From: Primula veris
Lineage: Eukaryota; Streptophyta; Magnoliopsida; Ericales; Primulaceae
Direction of reading: 5' to 3'
Assembly (NCBI GenBank): GCA_963682055.1
Contig: OY821742.1
Coordinates: 25,949,060 to 26,013,059, forward strand
DNA: 64,000 bases
The notes under the pieces were generated by a model. The model ran no database searches, had not been told where the DNA came from, and saw nothing but the letters and a program-made list of their open reading frames with translations. Shown here piece after piece: positions 1 to 11,727 of this stretch. The stretch's first letter is position 1. Each line of letters starts with the position of its first letter. A program made the position numbers and the translations under genes.

Positions 1-38
1 GGAATCCTGCTCCTAAAAAGGCATCCGGGAGTGGTCGT

Positions 39-3000
39 ATGACAAGTCGAAATCGTGGTGGTGGTCGTAGCGGTGGTCGAGGGAGAACCGGTCGTGAGGT
101 TCCACCCGAAGACGTTCGTAATAATGCCCCACCTGAGGTTCATAACTTAGAGGAGGAAGGGGGCGGAAATCTGACTGGAGATGGGAGTGTTAATGTCAAC
201 AACCCTATGATGACCGAGTTTATAAAGGCTATGGCAGAGACTATGCGATGCATGGGTTCAGGTTCTCAAGGCGGGTTAATTGGTGGGGAAACAGAAGCTT
301 CAGCTGCTCAAAAGCATTTTCAGCGTATGGAACCTCCTATCTTTTATGGGGGTGTCGATCCTGAAGTTGCCGAGACTTGGCTATCGGATGTGGAAAATAT
401 TTTTGAGTCGCTTCAAATCACGGAAGATAAATTAAAGGTGGTTTGTGCTGTCCGCTATTTGAGGGGCGATGCGGGAGTGTGGTGGAAGAGTCGAAAGGAG
501 TTGTTCGGTTTGCGGGATATTAGTTGGAAGGGGTTCAGGGAGATGTTTCTCAAGGAGTATTTTCCTCAGCCTATGCGAGATGCAAAGAAAACCGAATTCC
601 TAAAGCTTATTCAGGGTAATATGAGTGTGCGTGACTATCAGCTAAAGTTCCAAAAGTTATCGACGTATTATCCAGAAAGTGTAAGCACTGAGGAGCTTCG
701 CTGTCAGCGATTTGAGCAGGGATTACGTCCTAAGATTCTCAGCAGTCTAGCATCGCACGTGTTTACTTCTTTTGATGTCCTTGTAGAACGCTCGTTGAAA
801 GTCGAGGCGGCGGATGTTGAGGAAAAGCGTATTCTGGCAACTAAGCTACATAAGCCCCATTTTCCTTCTTCGGATCATGTTTCTAGTTCTCGGTTTCAGT
901 CGGGAGGGACTAACCGTAAGTTGGATAATAGCGGGGGTGATCGTAAGAGGCCGAGGGAGGCCGACTATTTTCCTGGTTTTCGAGGACATTCCCACCCTAG
1001 GAGTTATTCGAATACGGGTTTTGTGTCTTCTGTTCCTCAAGCAAATTCTGGATGCTATAGTTGTGGTTCTCTAGCTCATAGGGTTCGAGACTGTCCTAGG
1101 GCCAAGTGTCATAAGTGTGGTGGTTTAGGACATCTTCAGAGTCGGTGCATGTCAAGGGGAACTGGTGCCATTTCCTCAGCTCCTATGCGTACTACTCCAA
1201 CTACTCAGAACTATTCGATTGCGCCTTCTTATTCCGGTTCTAAGGCTCCTATTCCTTATAATTCAAGGGCAGGTCGTGGTGGTTTTCAGAGTTCTGGTCG
1301 TGGTGGTTATCAGCAGCACCAGTCTTCTCAATCTTCTCAGGGTACTCAAGCTCGTGTGTTCGCCCTGCCTCAAGTTAATACTGACAGAGGCGAACCTTCA
1401 GTTATTCGAGGTACCTTACTCGTTTGCTCTTCTTGGGCTAATGTCTTATTTGATACTGGCGCTTCTCGTTCATTTATTTCCGCTCGTTTTGCTTTATCCA
1501 TGGGTTTATTATTCAGTATTCAGGATCCCGCCATTTTGGTTGAAACTCCTATTCATGGTTGTGTTCCGCTTGATCGCATATGTCGTGACTGTGTGCTTTA
1601 TATTTCTGAGCACCCTTTTGTGTTCGACTTTCTTGTGCTTGATATGACTAGCTTTGATGTTATTCTTGGGATGGACTGGTTATCTTTCTTCCAGGCCATT
1701 ATTGATTGTGAGCGTAGACGTGTATCTTTTATTACTCCTTCTGGTGATCGTATTATTTTCTTTGGGGACCGATGTAGTCGTTTTTCTCTGTTGTGGAACA
1801 TTGTTGATGACTTGGGTGGGTTATTAGCTAGCTTATCGGTTAGTGATGAAGCGTCTACCGATGTCGAGCTACCTCCGGTGGTGTGTGAGTTTCCCGAGGT
1901 GTTTCCTAATGATCTTATCGAACTTCCTCCTCAGCGTGAGGTGGAGTTTTCCATAGATTTAACACCTGGAACTGCTCCGATTGCTATGGCTCCTTATCGT
2001 TTAGCGCCAGCTGAGTTGAAAGAGTTAAAGGAACAGTTGGATGATTTGTTGGGTAAGGGATTTATACGTCCTAGTGTGTCTCCGTGGGGTGCGCCAACAT
2101 TATTTGTCCATAAGAAGGATGGTGGTATGCGTATGTGTATTGATTATCGTAAGCTGAATCGAGTTACGATAAAGAATAAGTATCCCCTGCCACGAATTGA
2201 TGACCTCTTCGATCAGCTGAAAGGGTCGAAGTGTTTTTCGAAGATTGATCTTCGCTCAGGGTACCATCAACTTCGTGTTCGTGAAGTTGATATTCCTAAG
2301 ACTGCATTTCGTACTCGGTATGGTCATTATGAGTTTCTAGTGATGCCATTCGGGTTAACGAATGCACCAGCTGCATTTATGGACTTGATGAACCGAGTCT
2401 TTAGAGCCTTTTTGGATAAGTTTGTCGTGGTGTTTGTTGACGACATTCTGGTGTACTCTTTATCTGAGGAAGAACACAACGAGCATCTCCGTATTGTTCT
2501 TAATCTTTTGCGAGAGCATAAACTTTATGCTAAGTTTTCCAAGTGTGAGTTCTGGATGACGGAGGTGAAGTTTCTTGGCCACGTAGTATCTCCGGGTGGA
2601 GTGTCGGTTGATCCTTCTAAGATTGAGGCGGTGACCGATTGGGGACAACCAAAAAGTGTGTTCGAGATCCGAAGCTTCTTGGGACTAGCGGGTTATTATC
2701 GAAGGTTCGTGCAAGATTTTTCTCGTTTGGCGGCTCCCCTAACTCGGCTTACAAAGAAAGGTGTTAAATTCGAATGGGACGAGAAATGTGATCTTTCTTT
2801 TCAGGAATTGAAACGTCGCTTGACATCTGCTCCTATCCTCATTATCCCAGAGAGAGGTGTGGAGTATAGTGTTTATTGTGATGCCTCGAAGGAAGGTCTC
2901 GGAGCAGTTTTAATGCAAGATGGCAAGGTTGTTGCTTATGCGTCCCGACATTTAAAGGTCCATGAGAAAAATTATCCCACTCATGATCTTGAATTGGCTG

Positions 3001-4034
3001 CAGTAGTGTTTTCTTTGAAGTGTTGGCGACACTACTTGTTTGGGGAGAGATTTAACGTATTTTCGGATCACAAGAGTCTTAAGTATATTTTCACACAGCG
3101 TGACCTAAACTTACGACAAAGGAGGTGGATGGAGTATCTTGAGCAATACGACTTCGACTTGCAGTATTATCCTGGTAAAGCAAATATGGTGGCAGACGCC
3201 TTGAGTCGCAAGACTAGGTGTTCTTTGGCATGTGTCGCTATTCGTGAATGGGGAATGCTAAATGTTCTTAACGAGTTCGACTTGGAGATGGGGGAAGAAG
3301 AAAATTCAGCTGCGTTGTTCTCGGTGAAAGTGCAACCGTCATTAGTCTCGGAAGTAATTAAGGCCCAACAAGGGGACGAGGAATCTAGGGAAGTACGCGT
3401 TAAAATCTCGAGTGAGTTGGGACTCGACAAATGGAAGGTGGGCTCAGATGGCGGGGTGAGATTTATGGAACGTCTGTTTGTACCTTTAAGTATGCGTGTG
3501 GATGTCATGAGAGAATTCCACCACTCTCGATTGGCATTTCATCCTGGTGGTACAAAGATGTACCATGACTTAGCTCGACAATTTTATTGGAGTGGAATGA
3601 AAAAGGATGTGGCGGACTTTGTTAATAAATGTCTTACTTGTCAGCAAGTGAAGATAGAACATCAGAAGCCGGGAGGGTTGCTTAAACCTTTACCTATACC
3701 AGAGTGGAAGTGGGAACGTATAACTATGGACTTTGTAGTGGGGTTGCCGAGATCTAGTAGGGGGAAAGATGCGATATGGGTCATAGTGGATCGATTGACG
3801 AAATCGGCTCACTTTCTCCCTATGCGTGTTAGCGACAAAGTCGAGCAGCTATGCGAGATTTATGTTCGTGAGATTGTTCGCTTACATGGTGTTCCAGTTT
3901 CTATTGTGTCTGATCGTGATCCTCGCTTTGTGTCTCGTTTCTGGCAGAGTTTTCAGAAGGCGTTAGGGACGAAACTAGATTTGAGTACGGCATATCACCC
4001 TCAGACCGATGGGCAGTCGGAGAGGACTATCTAG
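39..4034 (+). CDS. Gag-Pol polyprotein of chromovirus, up to in-frame stop
   Basis: Polyprotein for retrotransposition: coat protein, protease, reverse transcription and integration. Residue numbers count from the ATG at 39, but the frame is open to the left edge of the window, so the true start may be further upstream. Gag occupies about 85-260. Two CX2CX4HX4C zinc knuckles lie at 339-352 and 357-370. The protease motif DTGA is at 472-475. RT spans about 660-845 with FVDD at 799-802. RNase H starts with the catalytic Asp at about 948. Integrase has an HHCC zinc region at about 1160-1210 and a DDE core at D1231, D1292 and E1328 (D60D35E spacing). The frame ends with TAG at 4032-4034, four codons after the catalytic Glu. 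Everything else I read in this frame is intact, so the copy looks young. Confidence 0.93.
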   Translation: MTSRNRGGGRSGGRGRTGREVPPEDVRNNAPPEVHNLEEEGGGNLTGDGSVNVNNPMMTEFIKAMAETMRCMGSGSQGGLIGGETEASAAQKHFQRMEPPIFYGGVDPEVAETWLSDVENIFESLQITEDKLKVVCAVRYLRGDAGVWWKSRKELFGLRDISWKGFREMFLKEYFPQPMRDAKKTEFLKLIQGNMSVRDYQLKFQKLSTYYPESVSTEELRCQRFEQGLRPKILSSLASHVFTSFDVLVERSLKVEAADVEEKRILATKLHKPHFPSSDHVSSSRFQSGGTNRKLDNSGGDRKRPREADYFPGFRGHSHPRSYSNTGFVSSVPQANSGCYSCGSLAHRVRDCPRAKCHKCGGLGHLQSRCMSRGTGAISSAPMRTTPTTQNYSIAPSYSGSKAPIPYNSRAGRGGFQSSGRGGYQQHQSSQSSQGTQARVFALPQVNTDRGEPSVIRGTLLVCSSWANVLFDTGASRSFISARFALSMGLLFSIQDPAILVETPIHGCVPLDRICRDCVLYISEHPFVFDFLVLDMTSFDVILGMDWLSFFQAIIDCERRRVSFITPSGDRIIFFGDRCSRFSLLWNIVDDLGGLLASLSVSDEASTDVELPPVVCEFPEVFPNDLIELPPQREVEFSIDLTPGTAPIAMAPYRLAPAELKELKEQLDDLLGKGFIRPSVSPWGAPTLFVHKKDGGMRMCIDYRKLNRVTIKNKYPLPRIDDLFDQLKGSKCFSKIDLRSGYHQLRVREVDIPKTAFRTRYGHYEFLVMPFGLTNAPAAFMDLMNRVFRAFLDKFVVVFVDDILVYSLSEEEHNEHLRIVLNLLREHKLYAKFSKCEFWMTEVKFLGHVVSPGGVSVDPSKIEAVTDWGQPKSVFEIRSFLGLAGYYRRFVQDFSRLAAPLTRLTKKGVKFEWDEKCDLSFQELKRRLTSAPILIIPERGVEYSVYCDASKEGLGAVLMQDGKVVAYASRHLKVHEKNYPTHDLELAAVVFSLKCWRHYLFGERFNVFSDHKSLKYIFTQRDLNLRQRRWMEYLEQYDFDLQYYPGKANMVADALSRKTRCSLACVAIREWGMLNVLNEFDLEMGEEENSAALFSVKVQPSLVSEVIKAQQGDEESREVRVKISSELGLDKWKVGSDGGVRFMERLFVPLSMRVDVMREFHHSRLAFHPGGTKMYHDLARQFYWSGMKKDVADFVNKCLTCQQVKIEHQKPGGLLKPLPIPEWKWERITMDFVVGLPRSSRGKDAIWVIVDRLTKSAHFLPMRVSDKVEQLCEIYVREIVRLHGVPVSIVSDRDPRFVSRFWQSFQKALGTKLDLSTAYHPQTDGQSERTI

Positions 4035-4820
4035 ACTTTGGAGGATATGCTTCGTGCGTGTGTACTTGATTTTGGTGGGGGTTGGGAGAAACATGTGGCG
4101 TTGATTGAGTTCGCTTATAATAATAGTTATCATTCGAGCATTGAGATGGCCCCTTATGAGGCCCTATATGGACGACCATGTAGATCTCCGGTGTGTTGGA
4201 CGAAGGCCGGTGAATCATCGTTGCTAGGACCAGATGTGGTTCGAGAGACTACAGAGAAGATTCTTTTGATTAAACAAAGGTTGGAGACAGCGAGAAGCCG
4301 TCAAAAGAGTTATGCGGATAGACGAAGGCGGCCGTTGGAGTTTGGGGTGGGTGATCATGTGTTTCTTAAGATATCGCCGCATAAGGGCATTATGCGTTTT
4401 GGGAGGCGTGGGAAGTTGTCACCGCGGTTTATTGGACCTTTCTTGATTTTGGAGAGAGTTGGTGATTTGGCCTATCAGTTAGCTTTGCCACCGCAATTGG
4501 CGAACGTACACCACGTGTTCCATGTTTCGATGCTCCGGAAGTACGAACCGGACCCGTCACATATTTTGGATTTTTCCGATCTTCAAGTACAGGGAGATGT
4601 TTCCTATGTGGTTCGCCCGGTCCGTATACTGGACAGGTGTGAACAGGTATTACGGAGGCGTGTTATTTCTTTGGTGAAGGTGTTGTGGAGTCACCATGGG
4701 ACTGCAGAGGCAACATGGGAACGTGAGCTGGAGATTCGTGCTAAGTATCCAGACTTATTTATTGATTCGGGTATGTGTTTAATTTCGGGACGAAATTCTT
4801 TTAAGTTTGGGAGAATGTAA
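4035..4820 (+). pseudogene. Integrase C-terminus and chromodomain, cut off by TAG
   Basis: Same reading frame as the upstream polyprotein, continuing directly after the TAG at 4032-4034. It holds the end of the integrase core, a GPY/F module (FIGPF near 4430-4450) and a chromodomain-like segment near 4610-4760 with an EATWE block followed by YPDLF. In chromoviruses this domain directs integration towards particular chromatin. There is no start signal of its own beyond an ATG at 4047, so it would be made only by readthrough. The terminal TAA (4818-4820) lies inside the first five bases of the 3' LTR. A recent point mutation is more likely than programmed suppression, because the stop falls inside a domain and not at a domain boundary. 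Confidence 0.88.
4806..4815 (+). other. Polypurine tract of chromovirus
   Basis: Purine-rich GTTTGGGAGAA immediately precedes the TGTAACG start of the 3' LTR, where plus-strand DNA synthesis is primed in LTR retrotransposons. Confidence 0.7.
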
Positions 4821-6983
4821 CGTCTCGGAAATTTTGTAGTTTATTATTACTTTTAGTAATAAGATAGTGATATTTAGTTTTGTGGGTGATTACGTATTTG
4901 TGTGAAATATACACGTGTTATATGAAATTTGGTGTATAATAGTGGTGGGTGTGATTTGTATTATTTTATAACTAAGTGGACTAGTTAGTAAATTAGTTTA
5001 CTAAAACCTATATATATATATTACATATACAGATATTACATATACATATATACATATACATATACATATTACATATTACATATATACATAGATACATATC
5101 TACATATATAGAAGAGAGAGAGAGATAAGAGGAGAGAGAGAGAGACGAACGTCGGAGAAAGGGTTTAGGTCGCCGGAAAGGACTGGTCAGGTCTGATCGG
5201 CGAGTTTGGCGGTGCGTGGGTTTTTCTCGGGTTTCGGGCATCCGGGGTTTGGTTCCGTTTCGGGTGCGTTCGGACTCCGTTTTTCACGATTAAATACATT
5301 TTTTTAATCTACTCTTCGAACCCTATCTATCTGTGTAAGTCTTTTCCTCCAATTTTCACTTTTATAAAAGGTCGTTTTTTAGGGCTTTACCCTAATCCGA
5401 ATTTACATCAATTTTATTGATCCGTAGCTCGTTCTAATTACGTTTAGGGACTACTTGAGGGCGATTAGTGGGCTGTCCATATCTAGCTTTGATTGTTCGG
5501 TGGGTTTTCGGTTCGAGGTTGGATATTTTTACAAACGAGCTCTCGTTTGTATAGGTAAGGGGGAAGAATATGGTTTCGCTTTAAAAGCGGTTTTTATGTG
5601 TTGTTTGTTGTATGCTAGGCTATGTAAATGGTTGGTTGGTTAGTATGTATTGCATCATGTTATTGTATTGTGTATGTGTAACATGCTTCCATGGTTTTAT
5701 TTATGCTAATCATATTGTTTATGGTGATTATGTTATGTATGGCGATTTTACCATTTTTTATTTGAAAAAGAATTGTGAACAAAAATGTGACGGTGGTGAT
5801 ATAGTGCGTGATATTTATTTTATTTTCGTTTGGTGGACTTTACCATTTATGTTTTTGGGAGTCTTTTATATTTATTTTAGGGATTGCAGTACCAAGTGTT
5901 AAGGCGGAGCTGTGTCAGCTTACGGTGAGATCCCGGAAACTTGCGCAAGGATTAGGTATATCGGTACCATAGGGTTAGTCCCCTTAAAGCCGGCCCCATA
6001 TCTTTTGGTCACATGTTAGTGTCAGAATATGGGTGAGGGAACCATTGCACTTTGGGTCATAGAGCAGAGTGGCTCTAAAAGTGGGTACATGTGAGGCAAT
6101 CCCGACTTTGTGTTTTGTTGAGTCTTGTTTTATTTTGTTTTGTTTTGTGTTATTTTATTTTGTTTTATTATTAATTCAGTTGATCTTGATTATATGTTCA
6201 TTTACTTGTGTTGCGAGTTATATTTGTTGATGTGTTTTTCGTGCAATTACCTTTATCATTATTTGCCAGATATCATATTTGCCATGTTAGGATTGTGTGT
6301 GTGTGCGTGCTTAGTAGCACGCGCCGTTTTTAATGCGAGATTGTTTTCTTACCTCCTTTCTTTGTTTTCTGTACATTTTGTTCACGATCGATGTACAGGT
6401 GCTGACGGAGACGGTGGCGAGGTGTAGAGCTCTTGTCTGAGGATCATTGTCATATTACACCTTATCGCGTGCACGCTACTCTTTTGTTTACTCTTTTTGG
6501 CGTTTTCTTATTTTGAACTTTGTTCGCCTAGTAAGCGTTTGAAACGTGTATGTTTTTCTTTTGGTTAGAGTAACCTATCATGTACATTTGTATATGTTAG
6601 ATTGTGTTATTGTATATAATGTCAGCTGGGTTGAATTTGACTTGATCATGTTGAATTAGTGATAATCGCTTTGCGATTTTGTTATATGTTTTGTTGTCAA
6701 ACAGGTCTAATTTATTGGAAACAAGTAGATACGCGAAGCTCATGCCGAAATTTTCTAAAAACGTGTTGTCTTGTTCGTTTGTCACATTTGAGCCCCGTTG
6801 GCTACCTTTAGGCCAACTCAGGGAATCATATGTGATTATCGGCATGGCCTGAAGTATTTATTTGGGTCTATTGATTAGCGTGCTATCGAATGACATACTG
6901 AATGTTTTGTTATTTTAACTTTTTCCCTTTTTATTTTAATTTTCATTCACGACCCGGGTTTATCCAAAATACGGGGCGTGACA
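4816..6983 (+). repeat. 3' LTR of chromovirus (about 2.17 kb)
   Basis: Begins TGTAACGTC right after the polypurine tract and ends GGGCGTGACA, so it has the TG...CA termini of an LTR. It contains a TA-rich and GA-rich block near 5010-5145, then several short frames without recognisable domains. The segment 5895-6110, rich in short GC words, looks like the conserved middle of long chromovirus LTRs. The 5' LTR partner lies outside the window, so LTR age cannot be estimated here. Confidence 0.85.
5009..5145 (+). repeat. TATA/TACATA and GA microsatellites in LTR
   Basis: A run of TATATATA, then repeated TACATA units, then repeated GAGAGA. The TATA run is the only strong candidate in this LTR for a core promoter, with the purine-rich GA block just downstream in the expected untranslated leader. 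The promoter role is inference. Confidence 0.6.
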
Positions 6984-7347
6984 TCTCCCAAGTCCACAAA
7001 GATGGAAATCTCCACAGTTGCAGCGCATGCATCTGCGAGAGGAATGTCAAATGGGATGGGGAGGAATAGACCAGTGAGGATGGGGTATTCCCATTCGGGA
7101 ACCACCTAAAAACCCCGTCGAAAGCCCTCTCATCGGCTTCTTGGGGAGCAACATCCTCCTCCATAGCGACAACGTTTGCCAGGCTCTCATCCGGAGCAAC
7201 CTGCTCCTCCATGGTAACCTATTCCTCCGCCATAGTGGCCGCCACAGTAACAGCGGCAGGAGAAGAGTTGACCTCCATTTGAGTCATAGTCTGAGAGGGG
7301 CTGAGATCAATGGGGTTTGAAGAGGAGGAGTGTGTTGGGGAAGCCAT
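6984..7347 (-). pseudogene. Broken coding fragment of unknown family
   Basis: On the minus strand an ATG at 7347 opens a Ser/Pro/Met-rich frame that runs, with a single TAG at about 7220-7222, to the point where the chromovirus LTR begins. The second part is acidic (repeated EE/APDE/APQE words), then becomes aromatic and basic (RWFPNG, LWRFPSLW). I do not recognise the family. Its position suggests a gene or retroelement leader that was cut by the chromovirus insertion at 6983/6984; the continuation would lie left of the window. Confidence 0.4.
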
Positions 7348-9239
7348 TGAAGAAAAAGAGAGTGAAATTGGAAACTTAAAAGCTGTTTTGCAAGGAGATA
7401 TTTTTAGAGAGAGGGATTTATGAAATCATATTCAGAAATCTCCCCAAGTGTTGGTATATATACCAAATAAAAGAACAATCACAAACTTCCACAAGTGAAA
7501 TCCCTATAATTATGGGATTATATCCCATATATTTCGTTATTCGTGTAAGAATGGGAGAAGTGGAAGAGTGTTAAACCATCACAGGCCCCACCACTGCCAT
7601 GATTAGCTGTAAAAACTGTGCAGCGCCCCCTTCAACTTTGCCATGTGTCTGCATCTTCTAGAAATCATCCCACTCCCCCATTAACTACCCATTACCTCGT
7701 GCGAGGGCTAATGACGGTTCAAGGAAAGGACAAGAGGACCAGTCACATCATGACAAAGAGAAGTAGTCTATAGAAAACTTCCCTCAACGAAGAGGAAGTG
7801 CATCGGTTCGTAGCAAGGGCCTTGACGCCATCGAATGCATCGGTGGCATGAAGCCCCTCATGTACAAAATCCCTCTCTAAGAACCAAATCGGTATTTGTT
7901 GAGGAGGGGGAGACAAGTGGACAATGTCCTTAACAGACCAGGACATCTACTCCGCCTCTCGTGGTTAATTCAAGGACAACGGTAGGGATACTGGGGTGCC
8001 TATGAGGACTCGGATATCCCATCGTCTGTCAAGTAATAGAACGAATGGGGGTAAGAACAAAGGTGCTGACATGGTATTGATGGCTTAAACTCCCTTAAGG
8101 AGGGGAATAAATGAAGAATTCAAAAGACGAGGACAAGGATTTCAAATGGCAAAAGTCCGATTCTCGCACTCCCATATTTGGGGAGCTGTTGATCGAGGTT
8201 AAAATATAGGGCATACACCCCGCATTAAGTATAATAAATAGGGAAAGACCTGATATTTAACAAGGCAATTAATGAGCGATTAATCACCCTTGCAAGGGGA
8301 ACAGTTAGGGTTTGAGCCCGTTCACACTGAGGAGCTGAAATGCGAGATAATCTCAAAGAAATATAGATAAATCATGATCATCAATCATATATTCCAAGAA
8401 TGAAAAATAACACCAAATCTATGCAAGACATATCCCGTAAAGATAGGGTCAAACTAGAAAGATACATTCCTTGTACAAAAAGGAATGTATATGAGTCAAA
8501 GGAAATCTGACTACATGCGAGGAGCCCACGTCCGGGCCTCCTCGAGCCAGTATATTCATGGATGTGAAGAAACTGGAGTATAAAGAGTATGAGAACATAT
8601 GTCCCCAGATTACGTATAAAATAGTGTCATGGACCTCGAAGAGCTCCCTTCGATAACAAGGAGTACTAGCGTAGGGCCTTCGGTCTTATCAAGTCGGTGG
8701 GAACATATAGAAGGATATGACTGAATATATTTCAGCATGGCAATGGAGATACATGAAAATATAGAGAAAATATGATTGATAAGATCATATCTATCAAGAA
8801 ATATTAATCTGAGATTGCCTCTTCCACCTATATGAGGAGCTCATAATCCATGAAGAATGATCATCTGAATCCATACGAACTCAGACATACACATTAAATA
8901 TCGGGTACTATTAACCCTACTTACATTCAATTCTATATACACTTTCATCAAACCCTAAGAGGTTCACACCTGCTTACAACTCCTTAAGGCGAAGGAGGGT
9001 GAACGATGGTAGAAACACCAAGTCTCCCTTAATCTTAGTTGCTTGTGCGCAAGTTAATGAGAACTCACGAAGAACATGGGCTAAATCTAAGAACTTTACT
9101 TACTAGTTCCAAGTTTGAGAACTGAGACTCCGCGCTAGACCTGGTTTTTAAGGTCTATCAGTTCAGATCTCTCAACACTTCATGGTTGAGTCCAAATCCA
9201 TGAGAAAGATTTGTATCTTTTTTACTATTCAAAAGTGGA
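7348..9239. other. Unassigned repeat-like DNA, no clear gene
   Basis: No convincing coding region on either strand; the short minus-strand frame at 7743-7946 has no recognisable domain. The texture (moderately GC, many short purine/pyrimidine words, a leader-like pyrimidine stretch around 8890-9010) resembles the LTR and leader of a gypsy element oriented on the minus strand whose coding part would be the fragment at 6984-7347. That link is inference; I see no paired LTR or primer-binding site. Confidence 0.35.
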
Positions 9240-9452
9240 TTACAAAATAAAACAACAACTAAATTTATACCTCTGCTATTACTTTCTTACTTTTCTATCT
9301 TTGCTTAATTTCTCTTCCAACACTTCTTTATACTGGCAAAAAGTAGGAAACATAACATCAAATTTAATGTACCATTAATAGCATCTTATATGTTGTGTTC
9401 ATAGATGTAACGAGTTCATAAATGAACTAGTATTGTCATCAATATTGTAACA
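9240..9452 (-). repeat. 3' LTR of copia-1, inner end clear, outer end unresolved
   Basis: On the minus strand the purine tract CAAGGGGGAG (9453-9462) is followed by TGTTACAATATTGATGACA. The first 19 bases recur at the other end of the element, ending at 36489. A TATAAA-like word lies near 9330. I could not place the outer boundary. Confidence 0.5.
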
Positions 9453-9462
9453 CTCCCCCTTG

Positions 9463-9892
9463 ATGATCATTACATGAGTTTCCCCTTGATCTTATTGTGT
9501 AAATATCCTTTAGGTGCCTCATACCAATATTTTGTACCAACTTCTTGAACGTAATTGTTGGAAGTGATTTAATAAACAAATCTGCTAAATTTTCAGTTGA
9601 CCGAATTTTTCGAACATCGATATCACCACTCTTTTAGAGATCATGAGCATGCAAGAATTTTGGAGATATGTGTTTTTATGTAACCTTCTTTAATTTGTGT
9701 GATACATGCTTCATTGTCTTCGTAATAATGTTGGAAATCTTTTAGTTGAAGTCAACCCAGTCTGGCCTTGAACATAATGATTCATAGATCTCAGCCAAAC
9801 ACATTATCGACTAGCTTCAGGAATAGCAAGAATTTCCGAATGATTTGACAAAGTTGCAGTTAATGTTTGTTTAACATGACGTCTCACCATAT
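9463..9892 (-). pseudogene. copia-1 RNase H C-terminus
   Basis: Minus-strand translation gives the copia RNase H tail: LSNHSEILAIPEASR near 9800-9850 and a degraded form of the terminal copia block that ends in a KSLP-like motif near 9550. Stops and small frameshifts break it. The upstream half of the domain lies beyond the hAT MITE at 9901-10487. Confidence 0.7.
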
Positions 9893-9900
9893 GTAAAGAT

Positions 9901-10487
9901 CTAGGTTGCATGGGTACGGGTATGTGTATCATACCCGATACGATACGGGTACGATGATATGGCAAAAATTGAAAATTTTTGGTATGGTACGGCAAGGGTA
10001 CGGAAAAAAATAATTACTATAATTATTATATATGATATATATTACATCTTATAAGCTTAGAACCTTACACTAGTTCCAAAATAAATTATCAAAACCACAT
10101 ACAAGATATTTTTAGCCAAAATGACCTCTTATTAGCAACCTTATTTGTTAGTAACCTCTTTTATTATTAACCAAATCCTTATTTGTTTCTAGTCTTGTAG
10201 CTGTTTTTTATTACTTTTTATGATTTATATTCTTATTAACTTTACTTTTTGATCGTATTCTTTTAAAAAATATCAATTTAGTCCACAGACATACCGACCC
10301 CACACCCAATCCTTACCGACCATGTACCGACACCGTACCCATCACTATCAAAGTACCCAAAATTCTTCGGTACTTCCAACCACGTACCGGGTACAAGAAT
10401 TGTCGTACCGTATCAGTACCGTACTCATACCGGTACCAGTACCGGGTACTTTAAAAAATTAAAAGGCGGAGTACTCGTGCTACCTAG
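9901..10487. mobile_element. hAT-type MITE in copia-1 RNase H
   Basis: Flanked by a perfect 8-bp duplication GTAAAGAT (9893-9900 and 10488-10495), the hallmark of hAT transposons. Terminal inverted repeats start CTAGGTTGCATGGGTAC on the left and CTAGGTAGCACGAGTAC on the complement of the right end (14 of 17 identical). The interior is rich in GTACCG/CGGTAC words and has no transposase. It splits the copia-1 RNase H domain. The element at 62537-63095 has the same terminal design. Confidence 0.88.
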
Positions 10488-10495
10488 GTAAAGAT

Positions 10496-11722
10496 GTAAC
10501 ATGTTTGTGATTTGGAATTATGAGGATCATACAAGTAGCCAATGTTGGCTTATCCGACGAGTTGTGCATTTGGTCTATTGGGATAACATAGACCAAGGTT
10601 AGTGGTTCCATGTAAGTAGCGTAAGATATGTTTAATACCATTCCACTGTTTTCGAGTCGGTGTTGAACTGGATCTTTCAAGTAAATTAACTGAAAATACA
10701 ATGTCAGGTTTTGTACAATTTGCAAGATGCATAACAACACAAATAGCGCTAAAATAAGGCACTTCAGAGCCAAGTAATTCTTCTTCTTGATCTTTTGGGC
10801 AAAATGGATCTTTCTTGATATCAACTGAGCGAACAACCATCGAAGAGAACTCAGTATGTGCACTTTGTCCATATAGAACTATCTAAGGACTTTTTCAGTA
10901 TAAGTAGATTGATAAATAAAAATTCCATTTGAAGTTTGCTCGATCTGGAGGCCGAGACAATATTTTGTTTTTCCTAAATCTTTCATCTCAGATTCCTCTT
11001 TTAAATAGTTAGCAGCATGTATGATCTATTCCGGAGTTCCAATTATATTGAAATCATCAACGTATATGCAATAAAAGTAAATCCGAATTTTGCTTTCTTG
11101 ATGAATATGCATGGACATATTGGAGTATTAACATAACCCTCTTTCAGGAGGTAGTCACTAAGTCAACTGTACTACATGCATCCAGACTGCTTTAAACTGT
11201 ACAATGATCTCTGAAGTTTTATTGAATGTAAACTTTCATCTTTTTTTTCAGACATTTTAAATACATCAGAGATTCTCATACAAATGTCACTATTTAATGA
11301 CCCATGTAAGTATGTAGTTACAGCATCCATAAGTCGCATATCAAGTCTTTTAGTAACCGTTAACCCAATCAAAAAACCGAAAATTACTTCCATCTATTAC
11401 AGGAGAATATGTTTCTTCATAGTTGATTCCAGGTCTTTGCGAGAAGTCTTGAGCAGCAAGTCTTACTTTATATCTAACGACTTCATTTTTCTTATTTTGT
11501 TTTCGTACAAATACCCATTTGTATCCTACAAGTTTGACATCCTTTGGTATCTTAGACAACTGGTCAATATACTTCTCATTTTGCTAAGGAGATCAATTGA
11601 ACTCAATTGAACTCAATTCAGCTTCAATAACATTTTTCCATTCTGGTCAAATCATTTCTATGTCGACATTCTTCTACATAAGTAGGTTTGGGATGCTCAT
11701 TACTTTTAGTAATTACAATAGC
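10496..11722 (-). pseudogene. copia-1 reverse transcriptase and RNase H remnants
   Basis: Minus-strand pieces in several frames. 11350-11559 carries the RT N-terminal signature KLVGYKWVFVRKQNKKNE followed by QDFSQRPGINYEETYSPV. 11172-11393 continues with the MRLMDAVTTYLHGSLNSDI block. 10550-10840 gives LANCTKPDIVFSVNLL and WNGIKHILRYLHGTTNLGL, the RT-RNase H connection. The YVDD region near 11080 is degraded. At 11640-11722 the integrase-RT linker with VEECRHRND is still readable. Several frameshifts and stops make it non-functional. Confidence 0.85.
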
Positions 11723-11727
11723 CATAT

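Larger units (their letters stand above)
1..6983 (+). mobile_element. Ty3/gypsy chromovirus (Tekay/Del-like), 3' part
   Basis: An LTR retrotransposon whose 5' LTR and primer-binding site lie left of the window. Visible in order are gag with two CCHC knuckles, an aspartic protease, reverse transcriptase, RNase H, integrase, a chromodomain-like C-terminus, a purine tract and one complete 3' LTR ending in CA at 6983. The order protease-RT-RNase H-integrase is that of Ty3/gypsy, and the C-terminal chromodomain places it among chromoviruses. Tekay/Del is my best clade guess from the long LTR and the CCHC pair. The target duplication cannot be tested because the left flank is missing; the five bases after the LTR are TCTCC. 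One in-frame stop in the integrase makes this copy non-autonomous. Confidence 0.9.

Noticed and set aside
814..3508. Short frames overlapping the chromovirus polyprotein on both strands
   Set aside because: Shadows of the main reading frame; no independent start context or domain.
4027..4040. Programmed readthrough of the TAG as in some retroviruses
   Set aside because: Known suppression sites lie at gag/pol boundaries. Here the stop is inside the integrase, so a mutation is simpler.
5455..6427. Several short plus-strand frames (5455-5643, 5612-5902, 6125-6427)
   Set aside because: They lie wholly inside the chromovirus LTR, are hydrophobic by base composition, and match no domain.
7743..7946. 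Minus-strand 67-residue frame
   Set aside because: No known domain and stops on both sides; it cannot be supported as a gene.
11284..11610. Plus-strand 108-residue frame
   Set aside because: Antisense of the copia-1 reverse transcriptase.
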